A stretch of DNA of 64,000 bases from Lolium rigidum (taxonomy: Eukaryota > Streptophyta > Magnoliopsida > Poales > Poaceae), in NCBI RefSeq assembly GCF_022539505.1, contig NC_061513.1, forward strand, positions 353,753,696 through 353,817,695. The letters run 5' to 3'. Positions 24,504 to 36,860 of this stretch are shown here, piece by piece (the stretch's first letter is position 1; each line of letters begins with the position of its first letter). The translations under genes were made by a program, and so were the position numbers. A model generated the notes under the pieces. That model had not been told where the DNA came from and made no database searches. It saw nothing but the letters and a program-made list of their open reading frames with translations.

Positions 24504-25590
24504 TTTAGCCACTTGATCTGCTGTTTGAAAATGGTTCTGCATCTATATATACTTGGCCTGATGCCAATGAATATAAAAGCATTCTTTGTCGGCAAATAAA
24601 CCATGTTACCAGAATATTGATTTCCATGAAAAATAGGCGATTGAATTGTTCCTTAATTTTTCTCATACAGTCAACATGACTATCTGCATGTATGATTGCC
24701 AAATCGGGATAAATATACGTCCAACATGACTCAGCAAAAGGGAAGTGGAAAAACTGATGAGATCTGGTCTCCAAAGCTGCATGGTTGCACATCACACAGG
24801 TGCAACCTTCTAGGAAAAACCTTTTCCTTTGAAGTAGATCTCGGGTGTTTAACCTGTCCAACAACATACGCTAGCAAAAAACTCTATGTTCCTGTTGGCA
24901 ACATGACTTCCAGAGCCAGCTGAAAGCAGGATGCAGTGGAGTGGGATATTTTGTGGCCATAAGAGAAGCATAGGCCTTGGAGACAATGAAAGTACTGCCC
25001 CATGGATAGTTCCTAACATGATCATTGTTGAAGCCTGTTGTTATAATCAGCTCTGAGAAACTCTGAAATCCAGAATATGCAGCCTCAATCAATGGCAGGT
25101 GAAATATATCAGTTAAAGGATCTACATAAGCTAGCAAAAAACTCTATATCACTGTTGGCAACAAGACTTCCAGAGCCAGCTGAAAGTAGGATGCATTGGA
25201 GTGGGATATTTTGTGGCCATAAAAGAAGCATAGGCCTTCGAGACAATGAAAGTGTTGCCCCATGGATAGTTCCATTTATCATGATCATTGTTGAAGCCTG
25301 TTGTCATAATCAGCTCTAAGAAACTCTGAAATTCAGAATATGCAGCCTCAATCAATGGCAGGTGACATATATCAGTTAAAGGATCTGTTGCCTGTTGTCA
25401 GAGCAGTTTTAATTGAAATATTCAATGATATAGCGAATGAAGCCAAATGACGGTAATCTAGTTGTATAGACTGTCTCTGCCAATTATCCCTCCACAGCAG
25501 AATTGAAATACCATTATTTAGCTGACAAGATAACAGATCTTTGTATTTGGAAAACAGTTTTAAATAATCTTTGACCAGAAAGAGCAATCC
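24504..25590 (-). pseudogene. LINE reverse transcriptase C-terminal remnant with internal duplication
   Basis: On the minus strand: a segment with the RT-downstream pattern (25372-25587, ISILLWRDNW), two successive copies of the next block (25149-25355 and 24871-25137, each with FIVSKAYAS and WLWKSCCQQ), then the zinc-binding domain (24504-24867, CVMCNHAALETRSHQFFHFPF). It is the 3' part of an L1-type ORF2, unrelated in position to the LINE at 17648-22750. A tandem duplication of about 260 bp has doubled the SKAY-WLWKS block. Confidence 0.75.
24871..25388. repeat. Tandem duplication, about 260 bp (24871-25130 and 25131-25388)
   Basis: Both copies begin ctagcaaaaaactctat and end agttaaaggatct. 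They differ at several per cent of positions. A short shared sequence (acata..gctagc) precedes each copy, suggesting slippage or unequal exchange. Confidence 0.85.
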
Positions 25591-25948
25591 TTCAGCTTTT
25601 CATTGCAACATTAAATAAAATATAAAGCACTCCGATATATCCGGCAGATGAATGTATATATAAAGCTTAGAAATAGATTAAATTAGGCTACAATTGGTTC
25701 ATACAAATAATCCTTATTGTTGTACTACTTCTGCTTGAGGCTTAGGTCCATACAGTTTCAAAAACCAGATCCAGTGCGTAGATTTAATAAATTGATTATG
25801 TACAAGTAGTAATTCAACTGACTAGTAATATTTTGCAACCAAAAAATCGCTACTAAATTTACTTGTGGTGTGGATGTCAACGGCACTAGGTCTGTCAGAG
25901 AATGGATGAAACGACCTATAAGTATCGAGCTTCCAGTATTCCACGGTG
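25591..25948. other. Unassigned AT-rich DNA
   Basis: No open frame or recognisable repeat end apart from the CACTA terminus that follows. Confidence 0.4.
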
Positions 25949-26063
25949 CACTACTGGAAAATGAAAATTTTCCGGTATCTATTTATGTTTGCTGAGTGTG
26001 GTCTTCTAGAAATAGCACCTGGTAAACAATACATAACATGGTAAAGGCTTTACCGAGTGTAAC
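25949..26063. mobile_element. CACTA transposon terminus (left part)
   Basis: Starts CACTACTGGAAAA, the CACTA-superfamily terminal motif, followed by subterminal motifs of the tttaccgagtgt / gcacctggtaaa type. It is interrupted at 26063 by the LTR element and resumes at about 30301-30440 with similar short motifs (acttagcaaaa, agtcggtaaac, acactcagacaaag). The opposite TIR is not in the window. Confidence 0.6.
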
Positions 26064-26531
26064 TGTCGGGGTGGTTCCTCGGCAATGCCCACCATAACAT
26101 GGTAAAGACGACGATGGAGGTTCCGGGAGCGAGAGAAGACACGTACCCAGGTTCACGTCTCCACGGTGGAGGGTCGCTATGTCCTGCTAGCAATCCACTA
26201 TATGAATATATGTGTACAGGGGGTCACCATAGGCGGAGTTGTTGTATCTAGTCTAGCTCTAATCTGCAGGTTGCGATGTCTAGGCGTATCGCCTCTATGT
26301 ATTTCTATTTCTGAATCTATGTCCCTAAGAGGTGCCCTTGTCTGGCTTTATATATCACCCAAGCTAGAGTTTACAAGAGTCCTAGTAGGATTCGTATTGG
26401 AGTCTTCTTTCCTTGTAGTCCAAGTTGATACCGTGTGCAGGTCCATCTTGTCGAGTCCTTGTGCTATTCCATCTTCATAATCTGCATCGGGTATGGCAAT
26501 GTCGGGTACCCGAAGGGTTATGCCCATATCA
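26064..26531 (-). repeat. LTR (3') of the small non-autonomous element
   Basis: Pairs with 29813-30295. Compared with its partner it lacks a block around gaggggcttggctttag. Confidence 0.85.
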
Positions 26532-27042
26532 GTAGCCCCCGAGTGTCTGGCCGAAGTGAAGCTTCAGACAGAGAGTAAAGTTGTCATCGTCCGAATGTCT
26601 TGATCATCTGTTGAATGTTGAATCTTGTGCTTGATGTAGAGTTGAAGTTGCTTTTTGTCGGGTGCGCGAAGCACTCCCGATGGGAGTAGTCCCCGAGTCT
26701 ATGGGCGGTGCTTGCTGTCGCGCAAGACTCAAGTTGTACTACTCGAAGATCTTGATGTTGATGCCAACATCTTCGGGTTTATTCTTCTTTATCGACGAGG
26801 CTGCCATCTTTTTATCGGGTGCGCGACCAGCGCTCCCGATGGGAGCAGCCCCCGTGCATGTAGATGAATATGAAATAGTCATGTATAGGGTGTAAAAAAT
26901 GCTGAGTTGAATACCATATACTTCTTCGAAATCCAAGAACATTTGGATGCTTTCGATGATGGCGATGATTTTGATGATATCATAGATAGAGGAGTTGATG
27001 ATTTTGACGATGTCATAGAGGAATGGATGATTTTGATGATGT

Positions 27043-27158
27043 CCCGGAGGAGTCGATGATTCGGATGATGTCCCGGAGGAGTCGATGATTTGGATGATGT
27101 CCCGGAGGAGTCGATGATTTTGATGATGTCCCGGAGGAGTCGATAACTTTTATCGGGT
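27043..27158. repeat. 29-bp tandem repeat, four copies
   Basis: Units start at 27043, 27072, 27101 and 27130 with core cccggaggagtcgatgatt. It lies inside the small LTR element. Confidence 0.85.
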
Positions 27159-27905
27159 GCGCATCTCTGGATGGGAGTAGCCCCCGAGTCTAGACACGAA
27201 TGCTTGCAACCGTGTGTAGACTCAAGTCGAGCAATCCGATGTTATAGTTTTCTTCAGATGCCGGTGGGAAATATTTGTTGTCTAAGAAGCAAATCTTGAT
27301 GCTCTTATTTTCGACATCGGTATTGTGATGCTTTTGTATGAAAATTATTGGGAGAAATTTCTTTGAGTGATCAGCTCATGTTGCAGGTTCAATAAATCTG
27401 TAGTAATCGCAACTATCTACAACCGGTGATGTATGTTTTGGCGATAGCCCCCGAGCGAATCGAGGGAAGTATGCCTTCCGTCTACTCCGTCTTTCTTTAG
27501 TACCTCCTTATTTTGATGTACCAGCATGGGTCTTTTTTGTAAGTAGTTTTATCCTTGCTATCAGCATCACTCACTTGGTCTGTGAGGCTTCAGCAAAGGA
27601 TAATTGTATATTATTGTAAGTCTCGTTGATTACCATCTATTGCAGCGCTCGTATTTTTCCCGAGGCTTTAGATGATAACTTCAGGTATAAAGAGTCTTCA
27701 TGTTTGCTTGAATTCCAACGAAACAACGCTCCCGATGGGAGTGATAGTGTAAGGAGTCTTCATGCCTTCTTGAATTCCAGCGAACCGGCGCTCCCGATGG
27801 GAGTAGACGCAATAGTCGAAGATTTTTCAGGACCCCCGAGTACTGCTAGTGCGCTCGAAAGTGTATCGGGTCCATATTTACATAGCCATAGAAGATAAAT
27901 TCATT

Positions 27906-28260
27906 GAAAACCATAGATGGTGAATCCACCGACCCGGGAGTACATCGGGTCATTTATATAAGATGATATTTATTGATAACCATAGATGATGAAGCCACCG
28001 ACCTGGGAGTGCATCGGGTCATTTATGTAAGATGATATCTATTGATAATCATAGGTGATGAAGCCATTGACCCGGAGAGCAGCGGGAGAAGATATATCCA
28101 GAGCTGAAGAAGATAGATCTATTGATAACCATAGAAGATGAAGCCACTGACCCGGGAGTGCATCGGGTCATTTATATAATATGATATCCATTGATAACCA
28201 TAGATGATGAAGCCACCGACACGAAGAAAATAAATCCAGTGAGTCGGGGAAGATATATCC
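27906..28260. repeat. 69-bp tandem repeat, about five copies
   Basis: Units start at 27906, 27975, 28044, 28124 and 28193 with core gataaccatagatgatgaag followed by atcgggtcattta. The third unit carries an 11-bp expansion, and the last is incomplete. Confidence 0.85.
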
Positions 28261-29812
28261 AGAGCCGAAGAAGATAAATCCACCGAGTAATCGAGAGTAT
28301 TGGCGGTAACGATGTAATGGCGCCTGCCCGAGCGTCGGGTGTGGCGAAAGTGAATAATAATTGATTATTGGAAGAGGAACACATAGCTCGGCTATGGCGA
28401 GGCCAATGTGGAGGCAGGTCGCACGGTAGACGCAGTCGAAGTAGTTATGTGGCCAAAAGATGGGCGATGTGGCGAGCGCATTCGAAACAGTTGCACAACC
28501 AGAAATAGTCGATGCAGCGGGCGCAGTTGAAGTAGTCACACGGCTAGAAAATAGTTGATGTAGCCGCGTGGCGTCTGGCCGGCATGGTCGATGAAGAAGA
28601 CGTAGTTGATATGGCGGATTCGCGACTGGCGAACACCCGAGTATATAGAGTCCGCAATATCGGGTCCACGACAGCCGAGCCCCCCAGTACGACGAGTGTG
28701 CGGCGGACGCGGTCGACCGGGTGGAATAGCCGAAGCTTTTGTTTCAATCTGCAGTTATATTGTGGCGCAAAAACCTGCGAGCAAATAATAGTACAACCGA
28801 AAAATATTTGGCGAAATAAATTTTGCGAGTAGTAATTAATTGGAAGTATAGCACCTGATATTTTTGTATTGGATGGCGAGTTTGTGATGGCGAGGTTGAG
28901 CCGCATTTAGATGAAAGATGTCGACGATACGGACGAGGTCGGCAAATTTTTTTAATGTTCATCCAAAAGAATTCCGCGCTGAGGAGTCACAGTACTTCGG
29001 GTGCACATGTGATTGCCAGATGGATAAGCTCCCGATAATTGTAATAATTATTTCCGTCTGATTCCTTGTCACCTCCTGGTAGTTTTTTTGTGTCAGATGA
29101 AAAATTCACGAGCGCCGGTGCACACTAGCGGGTGCGCGACGGAGGGTGCGCGGACTCGAAGCCGTAACCCATCCAAGATATCCGAGCGTGCTGCCTATCG
29201 CTTGCACCTCAATGTTGGGATGTGCGGGTAATGATCTGATCTTGCTCTGTATGTCTTGTTCCTCATATGTAATCAATATACATGCAAAGAGTTAGCTTTT
29301 GTATTAAATAATTAATATCATAATTGATAGGAGAGAGAGATAGATATGGGATTGGATGGCCGGCTGTGAAGTTCATGGGCTCATCGAGTGTGCTAGGCAA
29401 GCCGATTGATACGACCGGTCGGCTGCCGGCCGGGCTGTCGTACGAGTATTGGATTCCTTTGAAGCTTGTTCCAGCTGCTTGATGACAACGTGAATTGCCT
29501 TTTCTTGCTGCTGCTACTCGTCTGCACGTGCAATTGCGTGGGTAGAGTTGGCGTAGAACCCGATGTGCTTCTTCATGAAGTCAGCGTAGCTATTGATCTG
29601 GCCATCATCGATGACTACGGCTTCTCGGCGAATTTAAACTGGCTGTAGTAGATGATATGACCGTGATCTGCGCGTTGTTGATGATGCACAGATCCTACGA
29701 CCATGAGATCAAGCCGCAACGGAATGATACTGTTTGTTGTTGTTGATGTCGATGAAGGATCCCGCCCGGATGACAAAATCCAGTCGCCGCAACTCCCACA
29801 GACGACGCCAAT

Positions 29813-30295
29813 TGTCGAGGCGGTTCCTCGGCAATGCCCCACCATGAGGGGCTTGGCTTTAGAGAAAGACGATGATGGAGGTTCCGGGAGCGAGAGAAGA
29901 CACGACATACCTAGGTTCACGTCCCCGCGGTGGAGGATCGCTACGTCCTGCTTGCAATCCACTATATGAATATATGTGTACATGGGGCCGCCATAGATGG
30001 AGTTGTTGTATCTAGTCTAGCTCTAATCTGCGGGTTGCGATGTCTAGGCGTATCGCCTATATGTATTTCTGTTTCTGAATCTCCATCCCTAAGGGGTGCC
30101 CCTGTCTGACTTTATATATCAGCCATGTTAGGGTTTACAAGAGTTCTAATAGGATTCGTATTGGAATCTTCTTTCCTTGTAGTCCAAGTTGATACCGTGT
30201 GTAGGTCCAACTTGTCGAGTTCTTATGCTGACCCATCTTCATAATCTGCATCGGGTATGGCAATACCGGGTATCCGAAGGGTTATGCCCACATCA
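29813..30295 (-). repeat. LTR (5') of the small non-autonomous element
   Basis: TG...CA on the minus strand and directly followed by the TSD copy at 30296-30300. Confidence 0.85.
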
Positions 30296-30504
30296 GTAAC
30301 CTTGCACAAGCACTTAGCAAAAATAATAATGCATGACAAACATAAAAAATACAGTCGGTAAACTAAATACAGACACTCAGACAAAGGCATTAACCACGTG
30401 GCTGTCGTGGACCCGTTTGACAGCTGAGCGAGCGTTGGATGTATCCAATCTCAATCGTGTGCTTTGTTAATTATCGCCCACTCGGTATTCTTTAGAGCTC
30501 CTAA

Positions 30505-30791
30505 GAGCAATTCCAATAGTGCAGCCGGGTGCTGGCTATAAGGCCAGGTATAGTCAGCTTATAGCTAACTTGTACAATAGTTGGCTTTAAGAATTGATAA
30601 CTTTATATGTAAAACGCCCACCACACATACTCACAAAGTGCCTAGGAGCACGTGCAAGAGCTGGCTCTTGCATGAGAGTCTTGCATGAGAGCCCATCTCT
30701 CTTCTCTCTCCACTTCTCTTTCATCCACCTAAGCAAAACAACACTATTTTAATTCTTATAGCCTGCTAAGTCAGCCTTATTATACTTGCTC
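30505..30791. mobile_element. Tourist-like MITE, 287 bp, TSD TAA
   Basis: TIRs GAGCAATTCCAATA / TATTATACTTGCTC with TAA on both sides (30502-30504, 30792-30794). The 3-bp TWA duplication fits PIF/Harbinger. No coding capacity. Confidence 0.75.
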
Positions 30792-30819
30792 TAAACAATA
30801 AATGATTAAGCTGGAACTT

Positions 30820-30856
30820 CTAAGGTGATTCCATTCGATTCTTGGAATCACCTAAG
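30820..30856. other. Isolated inverted repeat, 14-bp arms
   Basis: CTAAGGTGATTCCA and TGGAATCACCTAAG separated by about 9 bp. May be a residue of a tiny foldback element. Confidence 0.5.
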
Positions 30857-31111
30857 GAGTTGCTAACAGTACCATTGTATTTAACCATGTCGGTTGTTCT
30901 GCCACCACATTCACTCCTCACACGATGTAAGCACTAAATCGTGTGATGGTTTCTTGCAGACGGATACGGTGAGGGTACAAACGGGAAAACCATGTGCACT
31001 GAAATGAGTGCTGGAAAAAAAGAACGAGGGATTTTTGGCGGGAAAAGGAGCGGGAAGGTGGCGAAAAAGGGAGATGAAACTTTTGGCAGGAAACAAGAGT
31101 GGGAAATATAA

Positions 31112-31450
31112 GAGGTCGTTTGGAAACCAGGCTTTCATTTCGTTTGTAGCATTTTAAAATGAATACATGTATTCATTTCATTTACATTGTAATTTCAGAA
31201 ATATACACTTGTTTGGTTGCCACAGGAATTGCAAATGACAGCAGAATTCAATATTAAATGTGTAGAGGCTTCCATAGAGAATTGCAAATGACAGGTTTCA
31301 GTTTGGAATCATGTTTACCCATGGAGTCATTTTGCTGGAATTCCTAAATGAAATGACAGCACAATTATGTGGCAACCAAACAGCCCACCTATAGAATTCC
31401 AAAATGAATTCCAGGATTCCAGGCCCAAATGATGGATACCAAACGACCTC
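31112..31450. mobile_element. Tourist-like MITE, 339 bp, TSD TAA
   Basis: TIRs GAGGTCGTTTGG / CCAAACGACCTC flanked by TAA (31109-31111, 31451-31453). The interior is AT-rich with several internal inverted segments (aattgcaaatgaca and similar). Confidence 0.8.
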
Positions 31451-31453
31451 TAA

Positions 31454-33984
31454 GGTGGGTTTTTTTAGCGGGAAATTTTGTGTAGAGTTTTTTCGTAGTA
31501 ACTGCCGTATTTCAAGTTTGTAATTTTTCCTCGCAAATAGGTCATATAAAATGACATTGCGTGTTTTTCATTTTTCTAATTTTTTATCGAGTTGTGCTTA
31601 AGTCAGGACCAGATGAAATGATGTTTTGTAAGAACGAGCGCACAGGGTCATACCGGAGGGAACATCATACCATCCTGTAAATGACACGTTGTGGATCTAA
31701 AAATATTTTTTGAAAAAATGAAACAAACGAAAGATGACGCTTAGCTCACAATTGGCTCGCTTCCAGAGAAACTGACAGAAGAACATAGAAAAACTACTTT
31801 TAAAAAAAAATCTACGGTCATCAGCAGGCATGTGAACCCTACTATACAAGTGGTCTTCTATTTTTGGTTATAGTTTTTATACAGTTGTAAATTACACTTC
31901 TTGTAGCTGCTTCGGTCCTCGGGAGAAAGGCCAGGTGAGCCTCCGCTATGGTAGACGCATCATCATCCGCGTGAGGCGAGGGAGCTGTGGCCGGGAGCAG
32001 GGAGGAAGTTAGCACAGGGACATGTTTTGCAAGCCAAGTTTTAATCTGATCTCATTCCAGAACGAACCGAAATTGAATATGTTTGGTCCATGGAACCAGC
32101 AGTTGATGTGTTGTTGTACACAACATGTGATCGAGCTTTATTTTCTCTTCTCTCTCTTTTTAGACCTATGGTCTCTTAGCTAGCTCGCCTTTAGCAACTG
32201 CCTTTTGTACCTTATTATGACTTTTGAAAACTATATAAATATACACAGTGGGGAAACCCACTGATTTGCCTCAAAAAAAAAATGTGATCGATCTTGTATT
32301 ACAAAACATTCCCTTACGTTCTGTGCCCTCTGCAGAGTATGAAGCAGCATGATGGTCTGAGATGACACCAGCTTGCAGATGCGACGCAAGAGAATCAAAC
32401 GATAGGGAACGCCTACCTACGTATACGGTGATCCATCTCTTCGAGGAAGAAGTAATGGAAAAGAGTATTCTGCCGCCTATCTTCAAGCTGGAATATGGGA
32501 GTGTACAAACAACAAAAGTTACAAAATGGCGAATAGCGAACTGGCAAGTGGAGTCTCCCGCTGCAGCACGCGATGCAAAGGAAACCGATCGCCTTGAAGT
32601 ATGCGAGCACATAACAAACCTCTGAACTTCACAGCGCATTTCCTCCGCAGTCTGCACATTCCTCAAAGGCTCAAAGCATATCTACCTCCAGTGTTCCGTT
32701 TTCTTTTGAGAGCAACAGGAGAGATATCCTCCGTTCTTAAGTCTAGACTTCAGTGAGAGCGCTTATTCGTCAGAGCTTTAATGGAGCTGTATTGTGTTTT
32801 AAAGCTTGTTTGGCACCATCGTTTCATTTGCAGAAATGAAATGAAATTGATAACATTATTCAGTTCAGCGAATTTACAGAAATGACTGGATAGCAAGAGG
32901 AATTAATTAAGGTTAGACATGAGATAAAATCCATGATATTCCCAATTAATTTTGATTACCAGTTTCGTGGCAGCCAACCAAGTTTATTCTCAGAATCACA
33001 AATAATTTGCTTGATTCCAGCCCAAACGGCGGAAGGCGTTCAAGCTCTTACATGCATTGACTGTGAAATATTTGCTTTCTTTAAGCATCTCACTGCGGCA
33101 ATCTCAGAAAATAACACAATGGCCTTTCCCATTTGCAATGGAGAGTGTGTCTGAACGATGGTTAAACGGATGTACACGGAAGTTGCGTATGGGCGCAACC
33201 CATACGCCGTGAGGAGTGTGTCTAATACTTTTCCATACTTCTAGTATATAGCAACAGTGTGACCAGCACTATCTTGTTCACCTAAATTTTACGTTTTCTA
33301 TTCAAGGCAACATATATGATTGAAGATAGGATCCCAATCCTATGTCTTTTGGAGGCTAAAGTTGGTATTCCAAGATCCTTCAGAAACGGTCTCCATGCAT
33401 ATTCAACACAGAGCGTAGGAACCTATACAATGGTACCGGTATGAAGATTCCTCAGCACAAGATTGTGGTAACATTTCAGAACTTCCTCTCTTTTGAAGGA
33501 AAACTGTTCAGCAATGTTTCTATTATTATGTTTTTGGTTACAACTCTTATAAGCATAATAGTTAGATGGAAGAGGGGACTTTCTTTAATGTGATGATAGA
33601 TCTAGTGTAGAGTTTGCACGTGACAAATCAGAACATATTTCGTTGCATTAGCGGTTAAACTTTTCCAAACTATACCGGGATAGATTCTAAATAACATGTA
33701 TAAACGAACAGATGATTATATATTTTTGACTATTTTTTTTCAAAACAAAGCGCCGTTTCTGATTTGATCTTAGCAAAAACTACGGCCGCAAGTTCATCCG
33801 TATACAAGGCTGATGAGAATGGCTGTGGCCATGCGTCCGGTTTAAGCGAATGATTATGAGCCGTTCTTTGATCATGCATGTTTCATATTTGGCCCTTTTC
33901 AAGGTAATTATTTTGGCTGTATGATTCGGGTGGAATATTTTCTCCAAATTTCAACTCGACCATAGTTATGCGTATTGTTGGAGC
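31454..33984. other. Unassigned intergenic DNA with a LINE-like poly(A) end
   Basis: I see no supported gene. At about 32160-32281 the sequence ends gtggggaaacccactg...cctc followed by ten A, the look of a LINE 3' UTR and tail on the plus strand. A perfect 9-bp inverted repeat (GCGTATGGG / CCCATACGC) is at 33185-33207. Open frames at 32271-32666 are unsupported. Confidence 0.4.
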
Positions 33985-34148
33985 TGTTGAAGGATAGAGA
34001 GGGAGGAGAGATTGCGGAATATGATGGATGTATTATTGAGCCTCATGGGCGAGTATATATAGGCGTACATGGATCATCTTGGAGTGCAAGACAAGACACA
34101 AGATCTATCTCTATCCTAGACTACCTAAACCGTATGTATACTCTAACA
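33985..34148 (-). repeat. 164-bp LTR (3')
   Basis: Near-identical to 36290-36453. Confidence 0.88.
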
Positions 34149-35689
34149 CTCCCCCGCAGTCGTAGCGGGAGCGTCGTGAACAACGTAAACGACGTGGACA
34201 GTCAGACTGGAGATAAACCGAAGTGGACCCCAGAAGGCTGACACTCCCCCACAGTCGTAGCGAGAGCGTCGTGGACGGTGTCGCGTCGCAGATGCTTGGA
34301 CTGTAGAAGGAGCTGGTGAGGCGCAGGCGAGGTGGTAGCCCTTTGTGCCGATGTCGAGGTAGCCGAGAGCGTGGGTGCTGCAACTTTGGTCGGGGTAGCC
34401 ACGCGAGGAGATGTCGTGGTCAATGTCATGGTCGGGTGCCGGTGTCGAGGTAGCCGCACATGAAGCCGCAAGAGCGTAGTGCGCGAGGAGAGCGACGGAG
34501 ACGCATCGAGGCAGTCGTGGAGAGGGTGTCGATGCCGAAGTCGATGCAGTCGGAGCCGTCGAGGACGAGGTGCTGCCCTAGTTTTGCCAGAACTAAGCGC
34601 ACATCGGGGATGAAGGCATACTCCAGTTTTGCCAGAACCGAGTATGCAAAGACGAAGACGATGAAGGCGAGGCGTCATTCCGAACTTGCCAGGCCCGGGG
34701 ACGCGTCAGGGACGAAGGAACGTACCAGTGTTGCCAGTACCGGGCGTGCGGGGTAGGGAACATTACAAAGTGCGCGCCATGTCGGAGTAGACTAGTAGAG
34801 GAGGTCTCGACGACGGGTGTTAGAGTAGAGGAGCAGGTGGTGTAGTCGGGGAAGAGGCGAGTCTCGACGATGGGTGTCGGAGTAGAGAAGCAGGTGACGT
34901 AGTCGGGGAAGAGGCGAGGACGCTGGCGGCAAAGCTGTAGTGTACGAAGACGTAGAAGGCGGCTAACCCAGCGGTGACCAGGGGTGGTCATGCTGGACGC
35001 CTAGACGGGCGTTGCGGTGATCGACGAGCCCAGCGCGACCTGAAGTGGTTGGCGAGCCCAGCGGCGACCCGAGGTGGAGCGCGGCGGCGGTACACAGTAG
35101 GCGAGGAAGACCCGGCAGCGTGAGCGAAGACCATGCGCGGACGGAGGCGACCCGCGCCGAAGGGGCGGCGCTGTGGTGGCCTCGGACGTCGATGCGCGGG
35201 GACGGCGAAGGTGACCGCGTGCGGCGACGCCACGGCCTGAGGGGCCGGCGTAGCTGCAGGGGGCGAGTCGGTGCAGCGGCGGGACGCCACCAGCGACGTA
35301 CGCGCCTCAGAAGGCGCGTCGTTGGCTAGCAGCGTGGACCAAAGGCGGCGGCGCTGCGACCCGAAGGGGCGACGCAAGGGCAACCCGATGCTCAATCGGT
35401 GGTATACGCGTGCTCGGGGACGTGCTTAGCGGATACGTGTGCGGGGTCGGTTGATCAGACCGACGGCGGCGCTACACGTGCCATGGCGTGGACTACGCGC
35501 CGCAGATCAGAGTCGTTGGCGACGTTGTCGTTGATGTCCTGGGCGATGACGGCAAAGACGAACCAGCGATGGAGACCGTGCAGACGAAGGCGGCCGGCTG
35601 CGATGCAAACGGCGTCCCATGTGCATCGCGTGCAGCCGTGCCCCACGGTAGATGGAGGCGGTGCCAGGCCCGGTCAACCGGCTCTACGA

Positions 35690-35870
35690 CCGGCCCGGTC
35701 GGCCCAGGTCCAGGTCGGACCGACTGCTGGACCGGACCAGCCGGCCACAGTCCCGGTCGTCCAGGGGGCTCTGCTCATCCGCCCGGTCGGCCGCCCGGTC
35801 AGACCGGCTGCTGGACCGGACCAGCCGGCCATAGTCCCGGTCAAACCGGCTGCTGGGCCGGACCGGCCGA
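35690..35870. repeat. GC-rich direct repeats inside the 164-bp-LTR element
   Basis: Repeats of ctgctggaccggaccagccgg and gtcccggtc. Several frames read Arg/Ser/Pro- or Gly-rich low complexity, so the 186- and 191-codon frames here are not credible genes. Confidence 0.7.
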
Positions 35871-36289
35871 GGCGGAGACGACGCGGGCGAGCCGGCCGCG
35901 GCAGCCTCCAAGGCAGGCGCTACAGCCAGCCAGCGAGTCGACCGCGGTGGCTGGCGTAGGGCGGATGATGGAGGAGTGCCGGTGCAGAGTTGACGCTGAG
36001 GTTGGAGTAGAGGCGCGTGATGACGACAGCGGTGGGCGACTCAATCCGATCTATGATCGGTAAAACTAAAAAGAAAATGCCAGTCGAGCGACCGACGGAG
36101 CAAAAAGAAAACCAATCTACAGATTGAAAAAAAAAAGACTCGAGGGCAGCGGATCAACAGATCGGCGAACGAACCCTTATACGGGTTGCGCGGCCCCTAG
36201 AGTAGGCCATGGAGATTGACCTCCCCGGGGGCAGCGCGGGCGGAAGCGCGTGCGGCGGCTAGGTCAAGATCAGCGCCGCTCTGATACCA

Positions 36290-36453
36290 TGTTGAAGGAT
36301 AGAGAGGGAGGAGAGATTACGGAATATGATGGATGTATTATTGAGCCTCATGAGCGAGTATATATAGGCGTACAGGAATCATCTTGGAGTGCATGACAAG
36401 ACACAAGATCTATCTCTATCCTAGACTACCTAAACCGTACATATACTCTAACA
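36290..36453 (-). repeat. 164-bp LTR (5')
   Basis: Preceded on the plus strand by ctctgatacca (36279-36289), the complement of the PBS. Confidence 0.88.
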
Positions 36454-36860
36454 GGAGTGACCCTCGACACATCACCAAGTTGACGCTTTTGTGCCCACAA
36501 TTGCATGCACCCCTCAACAGGACTAGGCCCCTTGGCTCTAGTGATGGAGGTCAAAGGGCGAGGACAGCAGCGCGCCTTCGGCTCGCGCTAGTATTTGTAG
36601 TACGTCATCACTAGGTGATCCAATGACCTTTTGGTATTTGTATTACTTTTAGTACTCTTTGTATCTATGTTGATGATTACTAATAAATCGGTGGAATTTC
36701 CCAAAAAAAACCCGATCACCAAAAAAATCATGTCGCAAGATATGAAGCCCCACACCCAGAGAATTTTTATATCTTACAACACCACTATTAACATCGGCAC
36801 TATTAACATTGGGAACGAGATCTTCTCACGGAAAGAAGGCCAAAAATCACTTATTATAAA
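36454..36860. other. Degenerate repeat flanking the small Mutator-like element, left side
   Basis: The first part ends in a possible LINE-like tail (ggtggaatttccc followed by eight A, about 36700-36709). The rest resembles 50690-50805 (for example caacaccattattgac and gatcacttattata), a decayed dispersed repeat. It resumes at 38045 after the insertion. Confidence 0.4.

Larger units (their letters stand above)
26064..30295 (-). mobile_element. Small non-autonomous LTR retrotransposon
   Basis: LTRs at 26064-26531 (468 bp) and 29813-30295 (483 bp) are flanked by perfect GTAAC duplications (26059-26063 and 30296-30300). On the minus strand a purine tract (ACTCGGGGGCTACTGA) precedes the 3' LTR, and TTGGCGTCGTCTGTGGG follows the 5' LTR at the PBS position. 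The 3.3-kb interior has no gag or pol and is built of short repeats containing the phrases cccgatgggag, gcccccgag and atcgggt. It is inserted in the CACTA end and is therefore younger. Confidence 0.85.
33985..36453 (-). mobile_element. Miniature-type LTR element with 164-bp LTRs
   Basis: Identical-length LTRs (33985-34148 and 36290-36453; TGTT...AACA) flank 2.1 kb. The PBS TGGTATCAGAG (initiator tRNA-Met type) abuts the right LTR, and a G-rich polypurine tract (GCGGGGGAGTG) abuts the left, both on the minus strand. Flanks are GGAGC and GGAGT, a 5-bp duplication with one mismatch. The interior is strongly GC-rich, lacks gag/pol and contains direct repeats (34145 and 34241; 34804 and 34860) and a ccggaccagccggcc-rich block (35690-35870). 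The LTRs have a TATA-like CTATATATAC. Larger than a typical TRIM. Confidence 0.85.

Noticed and set aside
32800..33030. Possible third Tourist-like MITE
   Set aside because: Short motifs (cttgtttggcacc, agccaaccaag) resemble the MITE at 31112-31450, but I could not define TIRs or a target duplication.
35399..36063. 186- and 191-codon frames as genes
   Set aside because: They lie in the GC-rich repeat interior of the 164-bp-LTR element, overlap each other in different frames and read as low-complexity Arg/Pro/Gly.
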